This document shows, in pieces, positions 48,726 to 57,823 of a stretch of 64,000 bases of DNA. A program made the translations under genes and the position numbers. The DNA lies in the NCBI RefSeq assembly GCF_900156405.1, contig NZ_FTNN01000010.1:96609-160608 (forward strand). Direction: 5' to 3'. How positions within the stretch are numbered: the stretch's first letter is position 1; each line of letters starts with the position of its first letter. The notes beneath the pieces were generated by a model. The model was not told the origin of the DNA, searched no databases, and saw only the letters and a program-made list of their open reading frames with translations. The DNA comes from Shewanella morhuae (GTDB taxonomy: Bacteria > Pseudomonadota > Gammaproteobacteria > Enterobacterales > Shewanellaceae).

Positions 48726-49418
48726 ATGAAGCGTATCGCTATAGTGGAAGATGAAGCGGCCATTCGTGAGAATTACAAGGACGTGCTGCAACAACACGGT
48801 TATAGCGTGCAAACCTATGCCGACAGACCCTCGGCCATGTTAGCCTTTAACACCCGTTTACCAGATTTAGCCATTATTGATATTGGTTTAGGTAATGAAA
48901 TTGACGGCGGTTTTATGCTATGTCAGTCGCTGCGTGCGATGTCTAGCACGCTGCCCATCATCTTTTTGACTGCCCGCGACAGTGACTTTGATACTGTGTG
49001 TGGTCTGCGTTTAGGCGCCGATGATTACTTAAGTAAAGAAGTCAGTTTTCCGCATTTGACAGCGCGTTTAGCCGCTTTATTTCGCCGCTCTGAGCTCGCC
49101 GCAAGCCAAACACCGCAGGAATATCTGCTTGAGCGAGGGCCACTGACAATTGATGCCAACCGCATGCAAGTCTATTGGAACCAGTTACCGATTGAACTTA
49201 CCGTCACCGAATTTTGGATGGTGCATGCGTTAGCTAAACATCCTGGCCATGTACGCAGCCGACATGAATTAATGCAAGAAGCTAAAATCTTTGTTGATGA
49301 CAGCACGATCACCTCCCATGTGAAACGTATTCGCAAAAAATTTATCGCTAATGCGCCAGAGTTTGACTGTATTGATACTGTCTATGGCATGGGTTATCGC
49401 TGGGATAGTTTAGCCTAG
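48726..49418 (+). CDS. pdsR: Dedicated sortase system response regulator PdsR
   Basis: A 230-residue OmpR-family regulator. Receiver: VEDEAA, phosphoacceptor Asp52 in IIDIGLG, ITFLTARDSDF-like switch (IIFLTARDSDF) and Lys in YLSKEV. The C-terminal winged helix ends STITSHVKRIRKKF ... DTVYGMGYRW. It is divergent from pdsO and followed by its sensor kinase. Presumably it controls the sortase operon. Confidence 0.9.
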   Translation: MKRIAIVEDEAAIRENYKDVLQQHGYSVQTYADRPSAMLAFNTRLPDLAIIDIGLGNEIDGGFMLCQSLRAMSSTLPIIFLTARDSDFDTVCGLRLGADDYLSKEVSFPHLTARLAALFRRSELAASQTPQEYLLERGPLTIDANRMQVYWNQLPIELTVTEFWMVHALAKHPGHVRSRHELMQEAKIFVDDSTITSHVKRIRKKFIANAPEFDCIDTVYGMGYRWDSLA

Positions 49419-49522
49419 ACTCATTTATCCTAACCTAAGCGCAGCAACAGACTATTTAGACCATTGATATAATGGGTAAAAATAGACAGACTATCTTTAA
49501 TTCTATAAATACTGATACCTAA

Positions 49523-51685
49523 ATGATGATACGTTTCCCCTTTGGTCTTCGCACTAAAGTCATCGGCCTTAGCCTGTTTTTGCTCTGCCTACCTTGGCTG
49601 GGGTATCAATACGTGTGGGAAATGGAAAAATATCTACGCCACGGTCAGGAACGCACATTAGAGGGCACAACTCAAGCACTGGCTACAGCACTACACGAGC
49701 GGCCTAAATTATTTGATGGACAGGCGAGTTTTTTAAAACAAGTAGAGAAAAGCCGCGATTTATATGCCTATCCATTAGCAGGAGCAATTTTACTCGATGG
49801 TAAACTCAACGAGTGGCAGGAGTATCAGCACCGATTTATACAATACGGTGAAGCGCATCAAATCATGCGCGCCAACCCAAATACACCACTCACCTTAAGT
49901 TTTACCCACATGGTCGGCCAGTACGATGGTTATCTATATGCTTTTTTTCAGGTCATCGACCCAAGCGTCGTTTTTCGTGGGAAAAATGCCTTAAGTGTCG
50001 ATAGAAACGATCATCTCTCGATTGCGACTCTGTCACCGGACAATAAATTCAAACGCTATATCATTACCACTACGCAACCGGGTTGGATTAGCGCATTTGA
50101 ATTACCCGCTAACCCTAAACAAACGGTGCCCGTCACTCCAGAGGTGCGTATTCAAGGCCAATGGGCGACTACCGATGTGGGTTACAATATCGAGCTGCGC
50201 ATCCCTTTAAACATGGTCGGCAGCAAGCTTGGATTTGCCATTGCTGATGTTAACGACAGTAAATACCGCGATGTGGTTGCTGTAGTCGGAACCTCAGCCT
50301 TAGATACGGTCGATAACCTCGGTACAGTATTGGTACCGTCGCCTGAAATTGAAGGTATTATCAAGGGCATGAGCCATAACAGCTCACGTATATGGGTAGT
50401 CGATAAACATGGCCGCGTACTGGCTAAATCGGGCGATATTCGCGCAAATAATAGTGTGTGGACTCGCACTTTAGAGGATGAAAAAAGCACCACGTTATGG
50501 CAAACCTTCAAGCGCGATTACCTGCGTCCACTGTATTATAAAATCCTCACAAAACCGCCCAAAGATTTTATTGATGCCTTACAAGACTCGACTGAACTTG
50601 ACGGTAGTCATATCCAAAAGGCGCTCGCGGGTCAGCAAGGTTCAACGTGGCGTTTAACTCCAGATAATAAAGCCGTCGTACTCACTGCCGCCAGTCCAAT
50701 TTGGATTGACAACAATGTGATGGGCGCGGTTGTCGCCGAAGAAACTACCCACGGCATCCGTTCACTACGTAACCGTGCGCTAGAAAAACTGTTTAACGTG
50801 ATTTTAACCATTATGAGCATGGGCACTTTAGCGCTATTTTTCTTCGCCTCAAGTATTTCAAATCGTATTCGCAAACTGCGCGATGAAGCAGAAAATGCCA
50901 TTGATAGCCAAGGTCGAGTACGCAATCACCTCAAGCCATCTAAAGCACGGGATGAAATTGGCGATTTATCACGCAGCTTTTCCAGCATCGTTGGACGTTT
51001 AGGGCAATACACACACTATTTAGAAAATATGTCATCACGCTTGTCCCATGAACTACGCACCCCCGTAGCCGTTGTGCGTTCATCCCTTGAGCATTTAAAT
51101 CTGCAAACATTAGATAAAGACACGCAGAAATATGTCGACCGCGCCCAAGAAGGTGTTAGTCGTTTAAGCATGATTTTAAATAATATGAGCGAAGCAACCC
51201 GCTTAGAGCAGAGTTTAACTCAAGCTGATATCTGTAAATTCCCACTCTCCCAAGTGGTTAGTGGTTGTATGCAAGGTTATCAAATGACCTATCCAGAACA
51301 GCGCTTTAGTGTAAAAGTGCCTGAACAACCACTGATGATGCAAGGCGTGCCCGAATACATAGCGCAGTTGATGGACAAACTTATCGCCAACGCGATTGAG
51401 TTTTGCGATAAAGACAGCGCTATCGAAGTCACGCTCACCCAAGTCGGCAAGCAAGCCACATTGCTGATTAGTAATTTAGGGCCAGAACTCCCACTTAATA
51501 TGTCGGAGCAGATTTTTGACTCCATGGTGTCGGTAAGGATAAATCAAGTCCAAGACAAACCCCATCTTGGTTTAGGGCTGTATATCGCCCGATTAGTTGC
51601 TGAGTTTCACCAGGGACAAATCCTCGCCCGTAATCGTAGTGAGCGTAATGGCGTAGATATTCTAGTGACGCTGCCTTTAAGCTAA
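49523..51685 (+). CDS. pdsS: Dedicated sortase system sensor histidine kinase PdsS
   Basis: A 720-residue membrane kinase. TM1 about 11-28; a large periplasmic part (about 30-420); TM2 about 426-446; HAMP; H-box SRLSHELRTPVAVVRS with His509; N-box LMDKLIANAIEFCDKD; G-box LGLGLYIARLV. The region about 85-255 begins ILLDGKLNEW and contains GYNIELRIPLNMVGSKLGFAIADVNDS, features of CBM9-like (DOMON-type) carbohydrate-binding folds. It lies 104 bases after pdsR. The signal is unknown, perhaps a surface sugar or wall fragment. Confidence 0.9.
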   Translation: MMIRFPFGLRTKVIGLSLFLLCLPWLGYQYVWEMEKYLRHGQERTLEGTTQALATALHERPKLFDGQASFLKQVEKSRDLYAYPLAGAILLDGKLNEWQEYQHRFIQYGEAHQIMRANPNTPLTLSFTHMVGQYDGYLYAFFQVIDPSVVFRGKNALSVDRNDHLSIATLSPDNKFKRYIITTTQPGWISAFELPANPKQTVPVTPEVRIQGQWATTDVGYNIELRIPLNMVGSKLGFAIADVNDSKYRDVVAVVGTSALDTVDNLGTVLVPSPEIEGIIKGMSHNSSRIWVVDKHGRVLAKSGDIRANNSVWTRTLEDEKSTTLWQTFKRDYLRPLYYKILTKPPKDFIDALQDSTELDGSHIQKALAGQQGSTWRLTPDNKAVVLTAASPIWIDNNVMGAVVAEETTHGIRSLRNRALEKLFNVILTIMSMGTLALFFFASSISNRIRKLRDEAENAIDSQGRVRNHLKPSKARDEIGDLSRSFSSIVGRLGQYTHYLENMSSRLSHELRTPVAVVRSSLEHLNLQTLDKDTQKYVDRAQEGVSRLSMILNNMSEATRLEQSLTQADICKFPLSQVVSGCMQGYQMTYPEQRFSVKVPEQPLMMQGVPEYIAQLMDKLIANAIEFCDKDSAIEVTLTQVGKQATLLISNLGPELPLNMSEQIFDSMVSVRINQVQDKPHLGLGLYIARLVAEFHQGQILARNRSERNGVDILVTLPLS

Positions 51686-51996
51686 AATGGCTGTGCATGG
51701 GTAAAAGTTAATATTGGCGCAGATAAACAGCCATTACGCTTACTCAGCAGCACGGGCGATTTTTATCTTAAAATCGCACATGCCGGAGGCAATAACATGA
51801 GTCAAACTCATCACCACGCCTCCTGTCATTTTGGCGTGCAAATGCTAAGATGGCCAATATAACAACAGATTACACTCTCTTGTCGCTGCTTTTGAAAGTA
51901 GCTTGTCTCAAAAGAATTAAGTGTTCTCTAAGCGTAAGTGTTTTTCAAAACTTGCCTAACTGATTTGTTCACCCTACATGCCAAGGTAATTCTCCA
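51686..51996. other. Intergenic region upstream of metC
   Basis: About 310 bases with no supported gene. The metC ribosome site CCAAGGTAATTC is at its end. I see no clear MetJ box array, though I could not score it. Confidence 0.35.
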
Positions 51997-53196
51997 ATGA
52001 CAGATAAACCTCATCAAGCCACCCAAATTGTCAGCTTAGGTCGAGATAAAAAATGGACCAAAGGCGTAATCAATCCGCCCGTTTTTCGTGCTTCGACTAT
52101 TGTGTTTGAAACGATGGAAGAAATGCGCCACGCCGCTAAAAACAAAACTAATGGCGAAATGTTTTATGGCCGCCGTGGTACTCCAACTCATTTTTCGTTT
52201 CAAGCGGCGATTGCCGAATTGGAAGGCGGCGTAGGCACGGCACTTTATCCTTCTGGCGCGGCGGCGATAAGCGCTGCATTACTGTCATTTTTAAAAGCGG
52301 GCGATCACCTATTAATGGTTGATAGCGTGTATGAGCCAACGCGAGATTTGTGTACCCATATTCTCGGCGGTTTTGGTATTGAAACCACCTATTACAATCC
52401 GCTGATTGGCGCTGGAATTAGCGAGCTTATCCGCCCCAATACTAAAGTGTTATTTTTAGAGTCTCCCGGTTCTATCACCATGGAAGTGCAAGATGTGCCA
52501 ACGTTATGCCGCATCGCCCACGAACATGGGCTGATTACTATGCTCGACAACACGTGGGCCTCACCCATCAATAGTAAGCCCTTTGAAATGGGCGTAGATA
52601 TTTCGATTCAAGCGGCAACCAAATATATCGTTGGTCACTCGGATGTGATGATAGGCACCGCCACCGCCAATGAACAATACTGGCCACAATTACGTGAACA
52701 CAGTTATTTAATGGGGCAAACCACCTCACCAGACGATGTGTATCTTGCCGCCCGCGGCCTGCGCACCTTAGGCGTGCGTATGGCGCAACATGAAAAAAAT
52801 GCCCTACAAGTTGCCAACTGGTTGAAAACTCGGCCAGAAGTTGATCATCTACGGCATCCAGCCTTTGATACCTGCCCCGGCCACGAGTTTTTTAAACGCG
52901 ACTTTAGTGCCTCAAACGGCTTGTTCTCTTTTGTATTAAAACAAGGCGACGCCGATGCAGTTACCGCACTGGTTGAAAATATGCATCACTTTAAAATGGG
53001 TTTCTCTTGGGGCGGCTACGAGAGTTTAATACTTGGTATTTTTGGCATTGATAAAATCCGCTCGGCAACGCAGTGGGATGCAAGTAAACCGTTAATTCGT
53101 GTGCATATTGGTTTAGAAGATCCCGCGGATTTAATTGCCGATCTCAGCGCAGGCTTTGAACGCTTTAATGCCGTGTTGGCGGCTAAAGCGAAGTAG
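51997..53196 (+). CDS. metC: Cystathionine beta-lyase
   Basis: A PLP enzyme, 399 residues, that cleaves cystathionine to homocysteine, pyruvate and ammonia in methionine synthesis. The PLP lysine is in QAATKYIVGHSDVMIG; LYPSGAAAISAALLSF and TMLDNTWASP are family stretches. The start and FYGRRGTPTHFSFQAAIAELEGG fit MetC rather than MetB or MetY. Confidence 0.93.
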   Translation: MTDKPHQATQIVSLGRDKKWTKGVINPPVFRASTIVFETMEEMRHAAKNKTNGEMFYGRRGTPTHFSFQAAIAELEGGVGTALYPSGAAAISAALLSFLKAGDHLLMVDSVYEPTRDLCTHILGGFGIETTYYNPLIGAGISELIRPNTKVLFLESPGSITMEVQDVPTLCRIAHEHGLITMLDNTWASPINSKPFEMGVDISIQAATKYIVGHSDVMIGTATANEQYWPQLREHSYLMGQTTSPDDVYLAARGLRTLGVRMAQHEKNALQVANWLKTRPEVDHLRHPAFDTCPGHEFFKRDFSASNGLFSFVLKQGDADAVTALVENMHHFKMGFSWGGYESLILGIFGIDKIRSATQWDASKPLIRVHIGLEDPADLIADLSAGFERFNAVLAAKAK

Positions 53197-53296
53197 CCAT
53201 ATTTCAACGTCGCTGTAATTACCTATTACCTATTACCTACAACCGACTAGGTGATTAGCTGAATAACGAAGCGGTTTAGTGGCAAGTGCTCGCATA

Positions 53297-53333
53297 TAAA
53301 AAAAGGGGCGGAATCAATATTCCGCCCCTTTTT
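53297..53333. terminator. Bidirectional terminator between metC and the creA-like gene
   Basis: AAAAAGGGGCGGAAT / ATTCCGCCCCTTTTT with a 4-base loop and T tracts on both strands, between convergent genes. Confidence 0.93.
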
Positions 53334-53395
53334 ATTTCTGTTTACTGTAAATATTTAGGCTAATAAATAAAGCTAACTTATTCAATGAGCCTAGA

Positions 53396-53881
53396 TTAAT
53401 TCGCTTTACCCACCTTTAACGCAGGATCGATCCACGCCGCCGAGCCATAAAGCGGCACGGTTGAGAGTGCATGTTTATGACTGCCATTAGTCTCTTTGGT
53501 CGAATAGGATAAATACAACAACGTCTGGTTTTGCGCATCATAAATTCGGCGCACTTTTAATGACTTAAACAAAATACTTAAGGATTCAGTAAAAATCACT
53601 TCACCGTGCTTGCCCATGTCAATCTTAGCGAGATCGGCTGCATTAATTGGCCCTGTTTGACGGCAACTGATGCTCATGTCGGAGGGATCGGCAAAATCTA
53701 AATTAGCCTCAATACGACTAATATGACAAGTTACGCCTGGGATTTTAGGATCTTGTTTCGCATCAATAATCACATCTTTGGTGGTAAAAAGCCCTAGACT
53801 CACCTTACCCACATCGTCACCGCAGCCAGCGAGTAATAAACCCACCGTTACCGCAAACGCACACTTAAGTCGTGTTCTCAT
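53396..53881 (-). CDS. creA: CreA family protein, predicted lipoprotein
   Basis: A 161-residue exported protein. It begins MRTRLKCAFAVTVGLLLAGCGDDVG; LLAGC is a lipobox, so it should be lipid-anchored at Cys20. The body (VGLFTTKD-like GLFTTKDVIIDAKQDPKIPGVTCHIS) matches the CreA family, conserved but of unknown function. It lies 34 bases after yegD on the same strand and may be co-transcribed. Confidence 0.87.
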   Translation of the reverse strand: MRTRLKCAFAVTVGLLLAGCGDDVGKVSLGLFTTKDVIIDAKQDPKIPGVTCHISRIEANLDFADPSDMSISCRQTGPINAADLAKIDMGKHGEVIFTESLSILFKSLKVRRIYDAQNQTLLYLSYSTKETNGSHKHALSTVPLYGSAAWIDPALKVGKAN

Positions 53882-53915
53882 ACATACATCCTTTTACGTT
53901 AGTGCTGCTTATATG

Positions 53916-55382
53916 TTAGTGCTTAGCAAATAGCTTTTGTGCCCAGCGGGTTAGCCCTGCCGTTACTGAGCCAAAATGATCACCAACCACGACAGGTATA
54001 TCAGGGTAAATACCGCTGATTTTCGCATAAATCGCAGGGCTTCGTGCCGTGCCACCCGTCACGTAAATCACATCGGGTTTGCACTCTGCTTCAGCGGATA
54101 AATCCTCTGTTGCAGAGCAGTTTACCGCGACATTTGTTGCTGCCAAAGTTTTTGCAGCTTGCGTGAGCGCTTGGTGCATCAGGGCTTCCACTTTTGTCAG
54201 CGACGGCTCAATGGCATTTTCAAACAATTCACGACTCACATCCGCGTGCAGCGCCGCTTCGATAAAATCCAGATTAACATCAGTATTATCGGTATCTGAC
54301 AGCGCAATTTTCGCACGCTCGGCTTGGCGAACCAGTTGATAGCTTAACTGCTGCTGTTGCACCTTTAACAATCGCTTCAGTAACTGTGGCTGCTCGGCTT
54401 CTTTAATCAATTCATCAATCAGTTTACGACTACTTAACGTGTTGAACTCTCGCTGGGCGCTAATATCGTTCACCGCCACAGCATTCCAAAATGCTTTACT
54501 GGGCATAGGTTTGCCATTAATCATTAACGAACCTAAACCAAAATGCGGCATAAAAGCATTCATTGCAAGGGCGATATCAAGATCGTTACCGCCGATTCGC
54601 TGGCCGCTGTGACCGAGAAAATCTTCACTGCGATCCGCTTTATATTTGTGAGCTGGCCCCATTTTGACTACTGAGCAGTCGGTCGTACCGCCGCCCACGT
54701 CAACAACCAACACGGTTTTGTTGTCGGTCAAGGTCGCTTCATAATCCATTCCTGCCGCTAGCGGCTCGAACAAAAAATCAACGCCGATAAAACCCGCACG
54801 TTTCGCCGCTAAGGTGAGAATCGTTTCTGCCTGACGGTTACTTTCTTCGCCGCCTATGCCTTGAAAGTTCACTGGGCGACCAATCACTGCATGGGTAATT
54901 GTCGCCTCTGCGCCGGGTTTAGCCAAACCCTTTTCAACCAATATCGATTCGGCGCGCACTTTAATATGCATCATCATCAGGGTAACAATATCTTCAAACA
55001 GGGCAACCTGTTCGGGTCTTAAACCCGTTGCACCTAAAAAAGATTTTGGCGAACGGACATAAAACCCTTCCTCCGGCATGTCTAAATAGGCGCTTACCGC
55101 TTGCTCACCAACAAAGACCGCTTGGGTGTTGGCATCGAGATCTAACTCGTGGCGCACCATACGGGCGCGACTTATTTGCGCGGCACGTTTATTAGCGTAA
55201 TCGGCCTTAAATTCAGTAGGAAGACCGCGATAAACTGCCTCGGCGATGAGCTCTCTGTCCATCGCATATAAGGTCGAAGGTAAATAAGCTGATTGCTCTG
55301 ACAAGGCCAATAACTGCACAGTATCACCCTGCATAATCCCTATGGCGCAGTTAGCACTTCCATAATCAAATCCAACAAACAT
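53916..55382 (-). CDS. yegD: Hsp70-family chaperone-like protein YegD
   Basis: A 488-residue actin/Hsp70-fold ATPase that lacks the usual substrate-binding domain. It opens MFVGFDYGSANCAIGIMQGD (phosphate 1), has VVDVGGGTTDCSVVKMG (phosphate 2) and VIYVTGGTARSPAIY (adenosine region), and contains RSPKSFLGATGLRPEQVALFE, very like E. coli YegD. The biological role is not established. Confidence 0.9.
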   Translation of the reverse strand: MFVGFDYGSANCAIGIMQGDTVQLLALSEQSAYLPSTLYAMDRELIAEAVYRGLPTEFKADYANKRAAQISRARMVRHELDLDANTQAVFVGEQAVSAYLDMPEEGFYVRSPKSFLGATGLRPEQVALFEDIVTLMMMHIKVRAESILVEKGLAKPGAEATITHAVIGRPVNFQGIGGEESNRQAETILTLAAKRAGFIGVDFLFEPLAAGMDYEATLTDNKTVLVVDVGGGTTDCSVVKMGPAHKYKADRSEDFLGHSGQRIGGNDLDIALAMNAFMPHFGLGSLMINGKPMPSKAFWNAVAVNDISAQREFNTLSSRKLIDELIKEAEQPQLLKRLLKVQQQQLSYQLVRQAERAKIALSDTDNTDVNLDFIEAALHADVSRELFENAIEPSLTKVEALMHQALTQAAKTLAATNVAVNCSATEDLSAEAECKPDVIYVTGGTARSPAIYAKISGIYPDIPVVVGDHFGSVTAGLTRWAQKLFAKH

Positions 55383-55609
55383 ACCTTTACTCCCGCGATA
55401 AAAAAGCCGAGCACAATAGCATAGTTTGCAATAATGCCCAAGGAGTTAACGTGCACCATTAGCCACGTTACACCATCAAGTTTCACCTAACAAAAAGCTA
55501 GGAGTAGCGTTAATACCACAACAAATTTAATCACCTAAAGCTGATTGCACAAACACGGATGAGTGTTATTGTATATCGCGCCATGACGCTTGCTTAAAGG
55601 AGCTGTGCA

Positions 55610-57781
55610 GTGCCCCCCAATACCGACAAACTTTCGATTGATAAAGAACTCTCTTGGCTATCTTTTAACGAGCGAGTGTTGCAAGAAGCCTGCGATCATA
55701 ATGTACCGTTAGTGGAACGAGTGCGCTTTTTAGGTATATTCTCCAATAATATGGATGAGTTTTTCAGGGTGCGTGTCGCTTCGGTTAGGCGCTCAATGCT
55801 GCTTTCATCCCTACAGGAAGGTCGCAGTAACAGCCGCCATTTAATGGCTAAAATTCAATCTAAAGTGATGGCGCTGCAAGAAAGGTTCGACGGCATATAC
55901 ACGGACTTAATGCGCGAGCTTGTACGGCGTAATATTCTATTAATCAATGAAAAACAGCTAAGCGAGTTTCACAGCGACTGGCTAAAAAAGCATTTTAGAG
56001 ACCATTTAAAACGACATATTGCCCCGCTTATTGTCAACAATAACCGCGGTTTAGTTAAACAAATCAACGATGATGCCACCTATCTGTGTGTCTGTTTATT
56101 TACTAAAGCGCGCCGCCAATATGCCCTAGTCGAAGTGCCCACTAAAAATGTACCGCGTTTTATCGAACTCCCGACTGAAAAGAGTAAAACAAAAAAGTAT
56201 TTAATCTTACTCGACAATATTATTCGCCATTGCGTAGATGAGCTCTTTGGCCCCTTCTTCGAGTACGATGCCATTGAAGTATTTTCAATGAAATTAACCC
56301 GTGATGCCGATTTTGATATCACCGACGAGCTAGAGCAAACTCAGCTCGAAAAAATGACCAAAGGCCTTAAAAAACGTCTCACCGCCGAGCCGGTACGGTT
56401 AGTGTATGACAAAGAAATGCCTGAACATATGTTGGTTATGCTCAAAGATAATTTGAACATCAGCTCGACCGAATGCTTGATCCCTGGTGGGCGTTATCAC
56501 AGTTTTAAAGACTTTATTGCTTTTCCAAACCCAAGCCGAGATTATCTCGAAAATGAAAAGCTACCCGCACTCAATAGTGCAGGTTTTGGCCGCTGTGCCA
56601 ACAGCTTCGATGCCATTCGGATGGGCGATATTATGCTTAACTATCCGTATCATAAGTTTTCGCACTTTACCGAAATGGTGCGCCAAGCGGCATATGATCC
56701 TGCGGTACGTTTTATTCGCATTAGCTTATATCGAGTAGCTAAAAAATCCCATGTGGTGCAATCGCTTGTCGATGCAGTGAGAAACGGTAAGCAGGTTACG
56801 GCGGTTATCGAGCTCAGAGCTAGATTTGATGAACAATCTAATATTGAGTGGACACGCATCTTGGCCGAAGCGGGCGTGAAGGTTCATCACGGAATTACCA
56901 GCTTAAAAGTGCATTCTAAATTGTGTTTAATTGGCCGCGAAGAACAAGGGGAAATTAAACTCTATTGTCACGTCGGCTCAGGCAACTTTAACGAGGGCAC
57001 GGCGCGAGTGTATACCGACTTATCGCTGTTTACCGCCAATCAAAAAATTGCCCAAGAGGTTGAACAAGTATTTGATCTCATTGAACATCCATATCGCCGC
57101 GATAACTTCCAGCACTTAATCGTATCGCCCTACGATGCCAGACAAAAACTCAGTAGCTTGATTGATAATGAAATCATCAATGCTCAAAACCATATCAAAG
57201 CAGCGATCACCTTAAAATTAAATAACTTACTCGATGAGTCGTTGGTGCAAAAACTGTATGAAGCATCCGCAGCTGGGGTCAAAATCAAGCTACTGATTCG
57301 TGGTATGTGTTCGCTCATTCCTCAAATTCCGGGGATCAGCGATAATATCGAAATTTACAGTATTGTAGACCGATTCCTCGAGCATTCCCGCGTGATGTTA
57401 TTCCATGCCGGCGGCGAAAATAAACTTTTTCTCTGCTCCGCGGATTGGATGAGCCGCAATATTGATAATCGTGTTGAAGTAAGTGTACCTATTTATGATC
57501 TGCGCTTAAAACAGATGGTCATGGATATTTTATCATTACAATTCAATGACAATACTAAAGCTCGCATCATCAATAAGGATCAAAGTAATCCTTATCGCAA
57601 TCGTGGTAACAAGCGAAAAGTACGCTCTCAAATTGCCATTTATCAGTATTTGATTAATTATGAAAAGCGTCAACAGCAAGAATTCAATGCCTTACAACAG
57701 CAAACCCATGATGAGGATGCTCAGCAAGATGACTCTGCTGCGCCCGATATAAATCAACAGTTACAGGCCAACGTTGGCTAA
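55610..57781 (+). CDS. ppk: Polyphosphate kinase 1
   Basis: This enzyme makes long-chain polyphosphate from ATP, 723 residues. N-terminal, head and two PLD-like catalytic domains are present; histidines in SLKVHSKLCLIGR and LEHSRVMLFHAGG correspond to the two catalytic HKD-type sites. It opens ELSWLSFNERVLQEA. The GTG start at 55610 follows AAAGGAGCTGTGCA. The C-terminus carries an extra Gln/Asp-rich tail of about 40 residues. Paired with ppx 42 bases downstream. Confidence 0.96.
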   Translation: MPPNTDKLSIDKELSWLSFNERVLQEACDHNVPLVERVRFLGIFSNNMDEFFRVRVASVRRSMLLSSLQEGRSNSRHLMAKIQSKVMALQERFDGIYTDLMRELVRRNILLINEKQLSEFHSDWLKKHFRDHLKRHIAPLIVNNNRGLVKQINDDATYLCVCLFTKARRQYALVEVPTKNVPRFIELPTEKSKTKKYLILLDNIIRHCVDELFGPFFEYDAIEVFSMKLTRDADFDITDELEQTQLEKMTKGLKKRLTAEPVRLVYDKEMPEHMLVMLKDNLNISSTECLIPGGRYHSFKDFIAFPNPSRDYLENEKLPALNSAGFGRCANSFDAIRMGDIMLNYPYHKFSHFTEMVRQAAYDPAVRFIRISLYRVAKKSHVVQSLVDAVRNGKQVTAVIELRARFDEQSNIEWTRILAEAGVKVHHGITSLKVHSKLCLIGREEQGEIKLYCHVGSGNFNEGTARVYTDLSLFTANQKIAQEVEQVFDLIEHPYRRDNFQHLIVSPYDARQKLSSLIDNEIINAQNHIKAAITLKLNNLLDESLVQKLYEASAAGVKIKLLIRGMCSLIPQIPGISDNIEIYSIVDRFLEHSRVMLFHAGGENKLFLCSADWMSRNIDNRVEVSVPIYDLRLKQMVMDILSLQFNDNTKARIINKDQSNPYRNRGNKRKVRSQIAIYQYLINYEKRQQQEFNALQQQTHDEDAQQDDSAAPDINQQLQANVG

Positions 57782-57823
57782 ATGCTGACTTTATTTCACT
57801 GCCATTGCTTAAGGATAATCTGA

